A DNA stretch of 64,000 nt, taken from positions 1-64,000 of the forward strand of contig CBFHJJ010000003.1 in NCBI GenBank assembly GCA_965655865.1. Reading direction: 5' to 3'. A model generated the notes under the pieces. It ran no database searches, had not been told where the DNA came from, and saw only the letters and a program-made list of their open reading frames with translations. The position numbers and the translations under genes are program-made. Position 1 is the stretch's first letter; each line of letters begins with the position of its first letter. This DNA comes from MAG-121220-bin8 sp965655865 (GTDB lineage: Bacteria > Bacteroidota > Bacteroidia > Flavobacteriales > Flavobacteriaceae). Below are positions 51,980 through 62,041 of the stretch, one piece after another.

Positions 51980-53136
51980 TTTGAGTTTACGAAATCACTT
52001 AAAACTTCAACTACTTTATCAATTTCAGTTTTATTATTGTGTTTAGAAAACGAAAATCTTAATGAAGGTTTTTTTAAATCTGATTCTGATAAAACAGAAT
52101 TTAAAACATGAGAACCAGTACTAGCACCAGATTGACAAGCACTTCCTCTTGAACACGCTATTCCTTTTAAATCTAAGTTAAATTCCAAAAGAATTGATTT
52201 ATCTTTTGAAACAGGAAGGCAAATATTTAAAATGGAAAAGGTACTGTCATTATTATTACCACAACTTCCATTAAATTTTAGCAAAGGAATTGAACTAGAT
52301 ATTTTCTCAATGAAATATGTTTTTAAATCTTGTATATACTTTTTGTTTTCATCAAAACTATTATATGATTCAATAAAAGCTAACTCCATTCCACATATGT
52401 TGTGGACTGATTCAGTTCCAGCCCTTAATCCCCTTTCCTGATTACCTCCTATTATTTGTGGGTTTAACTTTAATTTTTTATTAATATACACAAATCCAAT
52501 TCCTTTTGGACCATGAAATTTGTGGGCAGAACCTACAATAAAGTCAATATTAAGTTTTGATAAATCAAATCTATATTTCCCGATTGACTGAACTGTGTCC
52601 GAATGAAATAAAGCATTATATTTTTTACAAATATCACCAGTCTTTGCTAAATCTAAAACTGAACCAATTTCATTATTGACATGCATTAAACTAACAATCG
52701 TTTTGAGATTAGTCTTAATTAAAACATTATTCAAGTCCTCATAATCAATTAGTCCGTTTCGATTTACTTTTACAAATTCGACTTTGATAGATTCTGTCAA
52801 TTTCAAAAATTTAACAACATTCAATACTGCTTTATGTTCAATTTCAGATGTGACAATTCTTTTAACACCTAAGTCCTTAACAGCAGAAATCAAAATTAGA
52901 TTATCAGATTCTGTGCCACATGAAGTAAAAAATATCTCGGAAGGCAATACGTTAAATTCCTTAGCAATTGATTTTCTTGCTTTTTCTACTAATGTTCTTG
53001 ATGATCTTCCAAAACTGTGAGTTGAATTTGGATTCCCGTAATTATTGGTCATAACGCTATTCATCAAATCAATGACTGATTGATCAATTTTTGTTGTAGC
53101 TGCATTATCAAAATATATATTACTCACTAGTTTCAA
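51976..53136 (-). CDS. Cysteine desulfurase (NifS/IscS-like)
   Basis: 386 residues. PLP enzyme that takes sulfur from cysteine for iron-sulfur clusters or tRNA thiolation. IYFDNAATT at the N-terminus, TSCGTESDNL, HVNNEIGS, FHSDTVQSIG, the PLP lysine in GSAHKFHGPKG, and the catalytic Cys in GIACSRGSACQSG are seen. The start is uncertain: TTG 53136 or GTG 53127, both overlapping the rocD end; GTG gives the family-like MSNIYFDNAATT. The class with a short Cys loop fits IscS/NifS rather than SufS. Confidence 0.9.
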   Translation of the reverse strand: MKLVSNIYFDNAATTKIDQSVIDLMNSVMTNNYGNPNSTHSFGRSSRTLVEKARKSIAKEFNVLPSEIFFTSCGTESDNLILISAVKDLGVKRIVTSEIEHKAVLNVVKFLKLTESIKVEFVKVNRNGLIDYEDLNNVLIKTNLKTIVSLMHVNNEIGSVLDLAKTGDICKKYNALFHSDTVQSIGKYRFDLSKLNIDFIVGSAHKFHGPKGIGFVYINKKLKLNPQIIGGNQERGLRAGTESVHNICGMELAFIESYNSFDENKKYIQDLKTYFIEKISSSIPLLKFNGSCGNNNDSTFSILNICLPVSKDKSILLEFNLDLKGIACSRGSACQSGASTGSHVLNSVLSESDLKKPSLRFSFSKHNNKTEIDKVVEVLSDFVNSN

Positions 53137-54358
53137 ATTCTTTTAATGACTTTACAATTATATCTACAGCAGAATCTATTTCTGACTTTTTGATAGTAAG
53201 TGGTGGAGCAAATCTAATAATATTTCCATGAGTGGGTTTTGCGAGTAATCCATTATCTCTTAGCTTTAAACAAATATTCCAGGCAGTATCACTTTCTTCG
53301 TGATCGTCAATAACAATTGCATTAAGTAAACCTTTACCTCTTACTAATTTAACAGCATTACTTTGGGAAATATATTCATTTAATTTTTTTCTAAAATAAT
53401 TTCCCATTTCTAATGAATTTTGACACAACTTTTCATCTTTAATTACTTTTAAAGCAGCAATAGCTACTTTACATCCTAAAGGATTTCCACCATAAGTAGA
53501 ACCATGTTCACCAGGTTTTATAGTTAACATGACTTCATTAGATGATAAAACAGCAGATACTGGAAAAACTCCTCCAGAAAGGGCTTTTCCTAAAATCAAT
53601 ATATCAGGCTTAAAACCGTGATGGTCGCAACAGATCATTTTACCTGTTCTAGCTATTCCAGTTTGAACCTCATCAGCTATAAATAAAACATTATTTTTTT
53701 TACACAGATTAAATGCATCTAAAAGATAATTATCGTCTGGAACAACAACCCCTGCTTCTCCTTGAATTGGCTCCACCATAAAAGCAGCAACATCAGGGTC
53801 TTTTAATGAGTTTTCTAAAGCGAGTAAATCATTATACGGGATTATTTCATAGCCTGGCATAAAAGGACCGAAATTTTTAGTGCTAAGTGGATCATTTGAG
53901 GATGAAATAGCTGCTAAAGTTCTACCCCAAAAATTACCAGTTACAAAAATAATTTTAGCTTTATTTTTAGATACACCTTTTTTTTCATAAGCCCATTTTC
54001 TAGCCAACTTTACAGCTGTCTCCCCTCCTTCCACACCAGTGTTCATAGGCAGGACCCTGTCATAATCAAAATAATCAGTGATAAATTTTTCATATTCACC
54101 TAATACATTATTATGAAAAGCTCTAGATGTCAAGGTTAATTTTGAAGATTGATTAATTAAAGCTTCATTAATTTTAGGATGACAGTGACCTTGGTTAACA
54201 GCAGAGTATGCAGACAAAAAATCAAAATATTTTTTATTATTTACATCCCAAACATATATTCCTTTTCCTTTTTCCAAAACAACTGGCAAAGGATGATAAT
54301 TATGAGCTCCATGATTGTTTTCAAGATCAATAAAGTAACTAGAATTATCTTTTGTCAT
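53120..54358 (-). CDS. rocD: Ornithine--oxo-acid transaminase
   Basis: 412 residues. Class III PLP aminotransferase that turns ornithine into glutamate semialdehyde in arginine and proline metabolism. Motifs: ENNHGAHNYHPLPVVLEKGKG start, DFLSAYSAVNQGHCHPKI, NTGVEGGETAVKLARKW, AFMVEPIQGEAGVVVP, LFIADEVQTGIARTGK, and the PLP Lys in ILGKALSGGVFPVS, all of ornithine aminotransferase type. It overlaps the cysteine desulfurase start by 17 bases. A perfect -7 element lies upstream. Confidence 0.94.
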   Translation of the reverse strand: MTKDNSSYFIDLENNHGAHNYHPLPVVLEKGKGIYVWDVNNKKYFDFLSAYSAVNQGHCHPKINEALINQSSKLTLTSRAFHNNVLGEYEKFITDYFDYDRVLPMNTGVEGGETAVKLARKWAYEKKGVSKNKAKIIFVTGNFWGRTLAAISSSNDPLSTKNFGPFMPGYEIIPYNDLLALENSLKDPDVAAFMVEPIQGEAGVVVPDDNYLLDAFNLCKKNNVLFIADEVQTGIARTGKMICCDHHGFKPDILILGKALSGGVFPVSAVLSSNEVMLTIKPGEHGSTYGGNPLGCKVAIAALKVIKDEKLCQNSLEMGNYFRKKLNEYISQSNAVKLVRGKGLLNAIVIDDHEESDTAWNICLKLRDNGLLAKPTHGNIIRFAPPLTIKKSEIDSAVDIIVKSLKEFETSE

Positions 54359-54394
54359 ATAAATTAATTTATGTTAATATTTATTACAATATTG

Positions 54395-54402
54395 CAAACC
54401 TA
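54395..54402 (-). promoter_or_regulatory. -7 element for rocD
   Basis: On the minus strand TAGGTTTG, an exact TAnnTTTG match, 36 bases before the rocD ATG; no clear -33 TTG. Confidence 0.4.
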
Positions 54403-54459
54403 AACAATAAATGATATAAATTATTGTATTAATTTTAAATAATAAAATTAAAATATATT

Positions 54460-55257
54460 TTGATATATATATCAAGTAAAAGTAATCCGGTTTACAAAAA
54501 CATTTCTAAACTTTTGTTTAAAAACAATAAAAGAAAAGCCAGCAATTCATTTATTGTCGAAAGCAAAAAAGATATTAGTCTTTGTAAAGATTTTGATTTT
54601 GAATTTATAGAAATAATTATTTGTTCTAAATTAATTTCAGAGCAAAACATGACTTATATTCATAACAATTTAAAAAATATTATAATTCACGATTTTTCTC
54701 TAAATCTTTATCAAGAATTAATTTATAAAAAAAAGGGAGAAGGTATATTAGCTTTAGTTAAATCTAAAGACAATTCATTAAAGAATTTTGCACTTTCAAA
54801 AAAACCATATATTTTAATTGTAGAATCTCCAGAGAAACCTGGCAATATTGGAGCTCTTTTAAGAACAGCTGATGCAGCTGGATTAGATGGATTAATAATT
54901 GCTAATCCAAAAACAGAACTGTATAATCCAAATACAATTAGGGCAAGTTTAGGAAGCATCTTTACTATGCAAATAGCAACTGCTTCAACTGATGAAATTA
55001 TAGATTATTTAAAAAATAATAATATAAAAATATATTCAACTTTTGTTAAAAAGAGTCGTAACTATTTAAACGTTGATTATAGAGAAGCTTGCGCTATTGT
55101 AGTTGGAACTGAATCATCATCATTATCTAAACCTTGGCTGTCAAAATCAGATGAACTAATTAGTATTCCAATGAAAGGTAAAATGGATTCATTAAATTTA
55201 TCAGTAAGTGCTGCAATAGTTATATTTGAAGGACTAAAACAAAGAAATGATAATTAA
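54460..55257 (+). CDS. TrmH/SpoU family RNA methyltransferase
   Basis: 265 residues. An N-terminal substrate-binding domain (about 1-100) precedes a SPOUT knot with the three family motifs: PGNIGALLRTADAAG (motif 1), AIVVGTESSSLSKPWL (motif 2) and IPMKGKMDSLNLSVSAAIVIFE (motif 3). It 2'-O-methylates a tRNA or rRNA ribose; which one cannot be told. Translation begins at TTG 54460. Its last 11 bases overlap the start of the Ste24-like gene, opening a long plus-strand run. Confidence 0.88.
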   Translation: MIYISSKSNPVYKNISKLLFKNNKRKASNSFIVESKKDISLCKDFDFEFIEIIICSKLISEQNMTYIHNNLKNIIIHDFSLNLYQELIYKKKGEGILALVKSKDNSLKNFALSKKPYILIVESPEKPGNIGALLRTADAAGLDGLIIANPKTELYNPNTIRASLGSIFTMQIATASTDEIIDYLKNNNIKIYSTFVKKSRNYLNVDYREACAIVVGTESSSLSKPWLSKSDELISIPMKGKMDSLNLSVSAAIVIFEGLKQRNDN

Positions 55258-56482
55258 CCCAGAAATATTATTCAACGTTCTTATTACAATTATAGTACTT
55301 AATTTTATAAAAGATTCTATTTTAGATTATTTAAATTCCACATATTTTAATAAAAAAATACCAAAAATATTAAGTGACATATATGATAAAGAAAAGTACT
55401 TAAAATCTCAAGAATATAAAAAAATTCAATATAAGTTCAGTAGAATTTCGAGCATATATAGTTTTCTAATTTTGCTTTTATTTTTTTACTTGGACGGATT
55501 TTTAATTATTGATAATTACAGTAGATCACTATTTGAATCTGAACTTGTAATAAGTTTAAGTTTTTTTGGAATTATTTATTTTGGAAATGATATTCTTAGT
55601 ATCCCCTTTTCACTTTATCATACTTTTATTATTGAGGAAAGATTTGGCTTTAACAAAACTTCCATTAAAACATTTATAATTGATAAACTAAAATCTTGGT
55701 TTTTAACAATTTTATTTGGAGGCGGAATAATAAGTTTTATAATTATTCAATTTGAATCTACTGGACAAAAATTTTGGATAGTAGCTTGGATATTTATATC
55801 CGTTCTAACCTTACTTATAAATGGTCTTTATGCTCAGGTAATTGTTCCTCTTTTTAATAAACAAACAAAACTTGAAGATGGAGAATTAAAAAGTGAAATA
55901 AAAAAGTATTCAACAAAAGTCGGATTTAATTTGAGTAATATTTTTGTAATTGATGGCTCAAAAAGATCAACTAAAGCAAATGCTTATTTTTCTGGGTTTG
56001 GAAAACAAAAAAGAGTTACATTATTTGATACTTTAATAAATAAACTAAATAAGGAACAAATTGTGGCTGTTATAGCTCATGAGATTGGTCATTATAAAAA
56101 AAATCACATTATTTTCAATTTAATATTCTCAATAATTCAAACAGGCATAATGCTTTATATTCTTTCATTATTAATTTATATGCCAATTTTTTCAGAAGCT
56201 CTTAATATTGAAAATCATAGCTTTCACATAGCTTTAGTTACATTTTCAATACTTTACACTCCCATTTCTGAAATATCATCACTAATATTTAACTTTTTTT
56301 CAAGAAAATTTGAGTATGAAGCTGATGAATATGCTGATAAATCTTTTGATGGAAAGTATTTAATCGAAGCCTTAAAAGTATTAACTAAAGACAGTTTAAG
56401 CAATTTAACACCACATCCAAAATATGTTTGGTGGCATTACTCTCACCCTACTCTGTTAGAAAGAATAAATCAATTACGATAG
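55247..56482 (+). CDS. M48 family metallopeptidase, Ste24 (CAAX protease) type
   Basis: 411 residues with about seven membrane helices. The N-terminal Peptidase_M48_N-like region (SLYHTFIIEERFGFNKTS) is followed by the zinc motif HEIGHYKKNH near residue 277 and the third ligand in EYEADEYAD. This is the eukaryote-like Ste24 form found in many bacteria, where it acts in membrane protein quality control. It overlaps the methyltransferase gene by 11 bases and precedes relA/spoT by 27. Confidence 0.92.
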   Translation: MIINPEILFNVLITIIVLNFIKDSILDYLNSTYFNKKIPKILSDIYDKEKYLKSQEYKKIQYKFSRISSIYSFLILLLFFYLDGFLIIDNYSRSLFESELVISLSFFGIIYFGNDILSIPFSLYHTFIIEERFGFNKTSIKTFIIDKLKSWFLTILFGGGIISFIIIQFESTGQKFWIVAWIFISVLTLLINGLYAQVIVPLFNKQTKLEDGELKSEIKKYSTKVGFNLSNIFVIDGSKRSTKANAYFSGFGKQKRVTLFDTLINKLNKEQIVAVIAHEIGHYKKNHIIFNLIFSIIQTGIMLYILSLLIYMPIFSEALNIENHSFHIALVTFSILYTPISEISSLIFNFFSRKFEYEADEYADKSFDGKYLIEALKVLTKDSLSNLTPHPKYVWWHYSHPTLLERINQLR

Positions 56483-56509
56483 TTGTTTTTTTTTTAGTTA
56501 AATTTAATA

Positions 56510-58711
56510 ATGATGGTAGTAGATTCAATAAAAGAGAACAATCAAATAGCTAAAGAATACAAAGAACTTCTTAAAATTAGTTATCAATCATTATCAAAAG
56601 ATGATAGAAAACTTATTAGGTTAGCTTTTAACACATCTGTTGATGCTCATAAAAATCAAAGACGAAAATCTGGTGAACCTTATGTGTTTCATCCTATTTC
56701 TGTTGCTAAAATAGTTGCATCAAAAATTGGTTTAGATGCAACATGTATAGCCGCAGCCCTACTACACGATGTAATCGAAGACACCGATTATGACGCAAAA
56801 AAATTAACTAAGATTTTTGGAAAAAAAATAAGCAAAATTGTTGTTGGTTTAACTAAAATTTCAAAATTATCTAAAGAGGAAAACGTCTCTTTACAAGCTG
56901 AAAATTTTAGAAAAATGCTACTTACATTAAATGATGACGTAAGAGTAATATTAATTAAAATAGCTGACAGATTACATAATATGCAAACCTTGGATTCAAT
57001 GCCAGCAGGAAAACAAATAAAAATTGCATCTGAAACCCTTTACATTTACGCACCTATAGCACATAGAATTGGTCTTTACGATGTTAAGTCAGAACTTGAG
57101 GATTTAGGTTTAAAATATACAGAACCAGAAATATTTAAAGAACTAAAAAATAAAATTGAAGAAACAAAAGTTGACCAAGACAAATACATAAAAAATTTTT
57201 CAAGAAGAATTTCGGAAAAATTAAAACCCGAAAACTTAAAATTTAAAATAAACGGAAGGCCTAAATCAATACACTCAATTAGAAATAAAATTGTAAATAA
57301 AAATATTTCGTTTGAAGAGATTTATGACAAGTTCGCAATTAGAATTATATATAAATCTGACAGAGAAAATGAAAAGTTTATAGCTTGGAAGATATATTCA
57401 ATAATAACTGATCATTATACCCCTAACCCTCTAAGATTGAGAGACTGGATTACTTCTCCTAGATCAAATGGGTATGAGGCGCTACATATTACAGTCGTCG
57501 GGCCAGGATCAAAATGGGTAGAAGTACAAATAAGATCAGAAAGAATGCACGAAATAGCTGAAAAAGGATTTGCAGCACATTACATGTATAAAGGAGGAAA
57601 TAAATCTGAAACTGGTTTAGAAGAATGGCTTAATAGATTACAAGAAGTATTAGAAAACACTGATACTAATGCAATAGATTTTGTTGAAGATTTTAAGCTT
57701 AATTTATATTCGACAGAAATATTTGTTTTCACACCAGCTGGAGAACTAAAATCTTTAGCCAAAGGTTCAACAGCTTTAGATTTTGCTTTTAGCGTGCATA
57801 CAGGTTTAGGATTAAAAACAAGAGGTGTAAAAGTAAATGGTAAAATGGTTCCACTAAGTCATGTTTTAATCAGTGGAGATCAAATTGAAATAATAAAATC
57901 AGAAAATACTAAACCATCTTCTAACTGGCTAGATTACGTAAAAACATCCAGAGCAAAAGCTAAAATTAGAACAGCATTAAAAGAAGAAAAAAAGTTATTA
58001 GCAGAAGACGGAAAAGAAATATTGAGAAGAAAGCTAAAACAATTAAAAATAAAGTTTGATGAAAAAACTATAAATGATTTAGGTAATTTCTTGAAATTAA
58101 AAACCAGTTTAGATTTATTTTATAGAGTAGGAATTGGAAAAGTAGAAAATAATGAGCTAAAAAAATTTGCTAATTACAATAATAGAATAATAAATTTTTT
58201 CAGAAAAAGAATAACAAGAAAACCAAATAAATTTAATCAACCTGACAAAGAAATTACTAATAATTTTGATCTAGTTGTTTTTGGAAATGAAGAAGATAAA
58301 CTTGAATATAACTTAGCAAAATGTTGTAATGCAATACCCGGTGACGATATATTTGGATTTGTAACTATAAACGAAGGAATAAAAATACATAAAAAAACAT
58401 GCTCAAACGCTGTTGGTCTTCAATCAAAATTTGCATATCGAATTTTAAAATCTAAGTGGATAGATTCATCATTATTAGATTATAGTTCAACAATTAGGAT
58501 TTCCGGAATTGATAATCTAGGAATTGTAAATGAAATAACTAAACTAATATCAAACACATTGAATATTAATATTAAAAAAATGAGTTTTGACACTGTTGAT
58601 AATATTTTTAGGGGAAAAATTACCTTAAAAGTTAGGACAAAAATTATTTTAAATGATTTAATAAAAAGATTAAAAAAAATAAATGGTATTGAAAAGGTCA
58701 TTAGAGAATAG
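56510..58711 (+). CDS. Bifunctional (p)ppGpp synthetase/hydrolase RelA/SpoT
   Basis: 733 residues, long Rel form. The HD hydrolase domain (about 40-190) shows His61 in FHPISVAK, His86-Asp87 in ALLHDVIEDTD and ADRLHNMQTL; the synthetase domain has KFAIRIIYK, LRDWITSPRSNGYEALHI and EVQIRSERMHEIAEKGFAAH; then a TGS domain, a zinc-finger/RIS region (CCNAIPGDDI) and a C-terminal ACT. The hydrolase is therefore probably active. It produces and removes (p)ppGpp in the stringent response. Two ATG codons start the frame. Confidence 0.96.
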   Translation: MMVVDSIKENNQIAKEYKELLKISYQSLSKDDRKLIRLAFNTSVDAHKNQRRKSGEPYVFHPISVAKIVASKIGLDATCIAAALLHDVIEDTDYDAKKLTKIFGKKISKIVVGLTKISKLSKEENVSLQAENFRKMLLTLNDDVRVILIKIADRLHNMQTLDSMPAGKQIKIASETLYIYAPIAHRIGLYDVKSELEDLGLKYTEPEIFKELKNKIEETKVDQDKYIKNFSRRISEKLKPENLKFKINGRPKSIHSIRNKIVNKNISFEEIYDKFAIRIIYKSDRENEKFIAWKIYSIITDHYTPNPLRLRDWITSPRSNGYEALHITVVGPGSKWVEVQIRSERMHEIAEKGFAAHYMYKGGNKSETGLEEWLNRLQEVLENTDTNAIDFVEDFKLNLYSTEIFVFTPAGELKSLAKGSTALDFAFSVHTGLGLKTRGVKVNGKMVPLSHVLISGDQIEIIKSENTKPSSNWLDYVKTSRAKAKIRTALKEEKKLLAEDGKEILRRKLKQLKIKFDEKTINDLGNFLKLKTSLDLFYRVGIGKVENNELKKFANYNNRIINFFRKRITRKPNKFNQPDKEITNNFDLVVFGNEEDKLEYNLAKCCNAIPGDDIFGFVTINEGIKIHKKTCSNAVGLQSKFAYRILKSKWIDSSLLDYSSTIRISGIDNLGIVNEITKLISNTLNINIKKMSFDTVDNIFRGKITLKVRTKIILNDLIKRLKKINGIEKVIRE

Positions 58712-58743
58712 TGAATTATCAATTTTTAACCTAATTTTACTTT

Positions 58744-59184
58744 ATGAATAATGAAAAGAATCAGAAAATAGTAAAAGAAGTTTTTACTAAATTTTTAGAT
58801 TTAAAAAGTCATAGAAAAACACCGGAACGTTTCGCAATTCTTAGTGAGATTTACAATTCTTCAGAACATTTTGACATTGAGTCTCTTTATGTTATGATGA
58901 AAAATAAAAATTACAGGGTAAGCAGAGCTACATTATATAATACCATAGAACTTCTTTTGGAATGTAAGCTTGTAAGAAAACATCAATTTAGTTCAAATCA
59001 AGCTCAATATGAAAAATCTTATTTTGATCATCAACATGATCATATAATTTTGACGGACACAGGAGAAGTTATTGAGTTTTGTGATCCAAGAATTCAAAGT
59101 ATTAAAAAAAATATCGAAGAAATATTTGGAGTTGAGATTAATAATCACTCCTTATATTTTTATGGAAAAAAAATTAAAAATTAA
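58744..59184 (+). CDS. Fur family metal-responsive regulator
   Basis: 146 residues. Winged-helix DNA-binding domain: HRKTPERFAILSEIY and NYRVSRATLYNTIELLLECKLVRKH. The metal/dimer domain has YFDHQHDHIILTDTGEVIEFCDP with His33-type and HxH ligands. Where E. coli Fur has two cysteines in HHDHLICLDCG, this has Leu and Thr, so the structural CxxC zinc site is missing. It controls iron, zinc or peroxide genes, not decidable here. Only two bases separate it from purA. Confidence 0.9.
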   Translation: MNNEKNQKIVKEVFTKFLDLKSHRKTPERFAILSEIYNSSEHFDIESLYVMMKNKNYRVSRATLYNTIELLLECKLVRKHQFSSNQAQYEKSYFDHQHDHIILTDTGEVIEFCDPRIQSIKKNIEEIFGVEINNHSLYFYGKKIKN

Positions 59185-59186
59185 AT

Positions 59187-60458
59187 ATGAAAGTTGATTT
59201 ATTACTTGGCTTACAATGGGGAGACGAAGGCAAAGGTAAAATAGTTGATGTACTAACAAAGAACTATGATATTATAGCACGATTTCAAGGAGGACCTAAT
59301 GCAGGTCACACACTCGAATTCGATGGAATCAAACATGTATTACATACTATTCCCTCAGGAATATTTCATCAGGAATCAATGAATTTAATTGGTAATGGTG
59401 TAGTTATCGATCCTGTTATTTTTGAGAAAGAAATTGAAAAATTAAAGCCCTTTAATATTAATTTTTCAAAAAGCTTATGTATTTCAAGAAAAGCACATTT
59501 AATCTTGCCTACGCACAGACTTCTTGATGCAGCATCTGAACTTTCTAAGGGAAAATCCAAAATTGGTTCAACTCTAAAAGGAATTGGGCCTACTTATATG
59601 GACAAAACTGGAAGAAATGGTATTAGAATTGGAGATATTGAACTTCCGGAATTTCTTAATAAGTACAGGAAATTAGCTAATAAACATGAATCAATGATTA
59701 AAAGCTATAATGTTGATTTACAATATAATTTAGCTGAGCTTGAAGAAGATTTTTTTAATGCAATTGAAAATATAAAGTCAATTCCTTTTATTGATAGTGA
59801 AAACTATATTTTTAATGAACTAGATAATAATAAAAATATATTAGCCGAAGGTGCTCAGGGTTCGCTTCTTGATATTGATTTTGGAACTTATCCATTTGTT
59901 ACTTCTTCTAACACAACTGCAGCTGGAGCATGTACAGGATTAGGAGTTCCTCCCAATAAAATAAAAGATGTATTTGGTATTTTCAAGGCATATACAACAA
60001 GAGTTGGAAGTGGTCCTTTTCCAACTGAACTTTTTGATGAAAACGCTAAAAGAATGAGTAAAGTTGGTAATGAATTTGGTGCTACAACCGGAAGACCAAG
60101 AAGATGTGGATGGTTGGATTTGGTAGCATTGAAATATGCCGTTAAAGTGAATGGGGTAACCAAATTAATGATGATGAAAGGAGACGTGCTATCCGGATTT
60201 AAAAATATTAAAATTTGCACTTCCTATGATTATAATGGAAAGAAAATTAATCATTTTCCGTTTTCTGTTGATTCAAAAAAATTAAAACCAATTTATACAG
60301 AATTCAAAGGTTGGGATGAGGATATAAGTAAAATAAAAAAAGAGAATTCATTTCCTAAAACATTTATGGATTTTGTTTCCTACATAGAAAATGAATTACA
60401 GGTTCCTATTGCAATTATTTCAGTGGGTCCTGATAGAACCCAAACAATAATTCGTTAA
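59187..60458 (+). CDS. purA: Adenylosuccinate synthetase
   Basis: 423 residues. It makes adenylosuccinate from IMP, GTP and aspartate in AMP synthesis. QWGDEGKGKIVDV and the catalytic His in GGPNAGHTL are at the N-terminus, then GSTLKGIGPTYMDK, LAEGAQGSLLDIDFGTYPFVTSS, YTTRVGSGPFPTEL and ATTGRPRRCGWLDLVALKYA. Full length. Co-directional with fur (2 bases) and the OstA-like gene (7 bases). Confidence 0.97.
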   Translation: MKVDLLLGLQWGDEGKGKIVDVLTKNYDIIARFQGGPNAGHTLEFDGIKHVLHTIPSGIFHQESMNLIGNGVVIDPVIFEKEIEKLKPFNINFSKSLCISRKAHLILPTHRLLDAASELSKGKSKIGSTLKGIGPTYMDKTGRNGIRIGDIELPEFLNKYRKLANKHESMIKSYNVDLQYNLAELEEDFFNAIENIKSIPFIDSENYIFNELDNNKNILAEGAQGSLLDIDFGTYPFVTSSNTTAAGACTGLGVPPNKIKDVFGIFKAYTTRVGSGPFPTELFDENAKRMSKVGNEFGATTGRPRRCGWLDLVALKYAVKVNGVTKLMMMKGDVLSGFKNIKICTSYDYNGKKINHFPFSVDSKKLKPIYTEFKGWDEDISKIKKENSFPKTFMDFVSYIENELQVPIAIISVGPDRTQTIIR

Positions 60459-60465
60459 AAAAAAT

Positions 60466-62040
60466 TTGAAACTTAAATTATCAATAATTTTAATATTACT
60501 ATTTAATGTTCTTTTATCTCAAGAAAAAAAGATTATTCAAATAATAGAAGCAGGTTCTTTTGATAAAAACGAACTAGATCTTCCCGGAGCAAATATTTTA
60601 AAAAAAAACAGTAATGTAAGAGTTCATCTTTTACATGACGGAATGGATGTTTGGTCTAATTATGCACTATTCTATAAAAAAAACAATTCATTTAAAGCAA
60701 AAGGAAATGTTGTAGTTAAACAGGGTGATAGTATCGAACTTTTTAGTGAAAAATTAGAATACGATGGAAATAGCAGAAAAATTATTGCAAAAAATAATGT
60801 AATTTTTAAAAACAATAATACAACATTAAAAACTCAGATATTATTTCATGACAGAGATTTGAAAGAGATATATTTTGAAAATGGAGGAATAATAAAAGAT
60901 TCAACAAATACTATAAAAAGCACTGAGGGAAAATATTTTTTAACAAATTCTAAATATGAATTTAATAAAAGGGTTAACGTTTATAACGACGATAGCGATA
61001 TCAAATCATTTAAACTAGATTATTACAGTGATACCGAAAAAGTATTTTTTTATGGTCCAACTGTAATCACAGGTCAAGATTATAGAATTTTTAGCGAAAA
61101 TGGATTTTACAACACTAAAAGCAAAAATGGATTCTTTAATACAAAAGCAAAAATAGAGTATAATAATAGAACTATAACAGGTGACAGTTTAATATTTGAT
61201 GATTTAAAAAAATATGCATCGGGAAAAAATAATGTAACAATAATAGATACAATAAATAAAACCATTATTAAAGGAGATTTTGCAGAAATTTTTAAAAAAC
61301 TAGACTCAGCTATGGTTACAAAAAATTCATATGCAATAAAACTTTTAGAAAAAGATTCCTTATTTATTAAAGCTGATACTCTATTTGCTGTTGGTCCAGA
61401 TGAAAACAGAATTATTAAAGGTAGATTTGATGTAAAGTTTTTCAAAAATAATATGAGTGGCAAATCAGATAAATTCATTATGAATCAAAAAAATGGATTA
61501 ATTAAACTATTACGGAACAAACTTTCAAAAAGAGAACAACAAATATTAACCAGTAAAGAAATTTCAAAAAAGAATCCTGTGATTTGGAACGGAGAAAGTC
61601 AAATGTCTGGGGATGAAATACACATAATTAGAAATACTAAAACTAACAAACTTGATTCATTAAAAATTTTAAACAATGCTTTTGTTGTTGAAAAAGATAG
61701 TTTTGGAATTGACAATTATAATCAAATGAAAGGAATTGATTTGTTTGGAAATTTTAGAGATAATGAATTGGAAAAAATAAGATTAGACAGAAATACTGAA
61801 ATGATTTATTATTTGTATGACGAAGAAACTAAAGAACTAATAGGAATCGATAAAGCAATTTGCAGTTCAATTTTAATGACCATTAATAATAATAAAATTG
61901 ATGAAATAATCTTTTATACTAACCCTGAAGGAAAAGTATATCCTGAAAAAGAACTTGAGATAAATGAAAAGATTTTAAATGGTTTTAATTGGAGAATAGA
62001 TGAAAAGATTTTAAATAAAGAAAATCTAATTAATAACTAA
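60466..62040 (+). CDS. OstA/LptA-like lipopolysaccharide transport protein
   Basis: 524 residues from TTG 60466, with a signal peptide (about 1-18). Strand-loop repeats of the type FKAKGNVVVKQGDSIELFSEKLEYDG and KIIAKNNVIFKNNN are the OstA/LptA beta-jellyroll pattern that forms the LPS bridge across the periplasm. The protein is longer than E. coli LptA and nearer to the Bacteroidota OstA-like group next to purA. A C-terminal region of similar strands follows. It lies one base before the aminotransferase gene start. Confidence 0.82.
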   Translation: MKLKLSIILILLFNVLLSQEKKIIQIIEAGSFDKNELDLPGANILKKNSNVRVHLLHDGMDVWSNYALFYKKNNSFKAKGNVVVKQGDSIELFSEKLEYDGNSRKIIAKNNVIFKNNNTTLKTQILFHDRDLKEIYFENGGIIKDSTNTIKSTEGKYFLTNSKYEFNKRVNVYNDDSDIKSFKLDYYSDTEKVFFYGPTVITGQDYRIFSENGFYNTKSKNGFFNTKAKIEYNNRTITGDSLIFDDLKKYASGKNNVTIIDTINKTIIKGDFAEIFKKLDSAMVTKNSYAIKLLEKDSLFIKADTLFAVGPDENRIIKGRFDVKFFKNNMSGKSDKFIMNQKNGLIKLLRNKLSKREQQILTSKEISKKNPVIWNGESQMSGDEIHIIRNTKTNKLDSLKILNNAFVVEKDSFGIDNYNQMKGIDLFGNFRDNELEKIRLDRNTEMIYYLYDEETKELIGIDKAICSSILMTINNNKIDEIIFYTNPEGKVYPEKELEINEKILNGFNWRIDEKILNKENLINN

Positions 62041-62041
62041 T

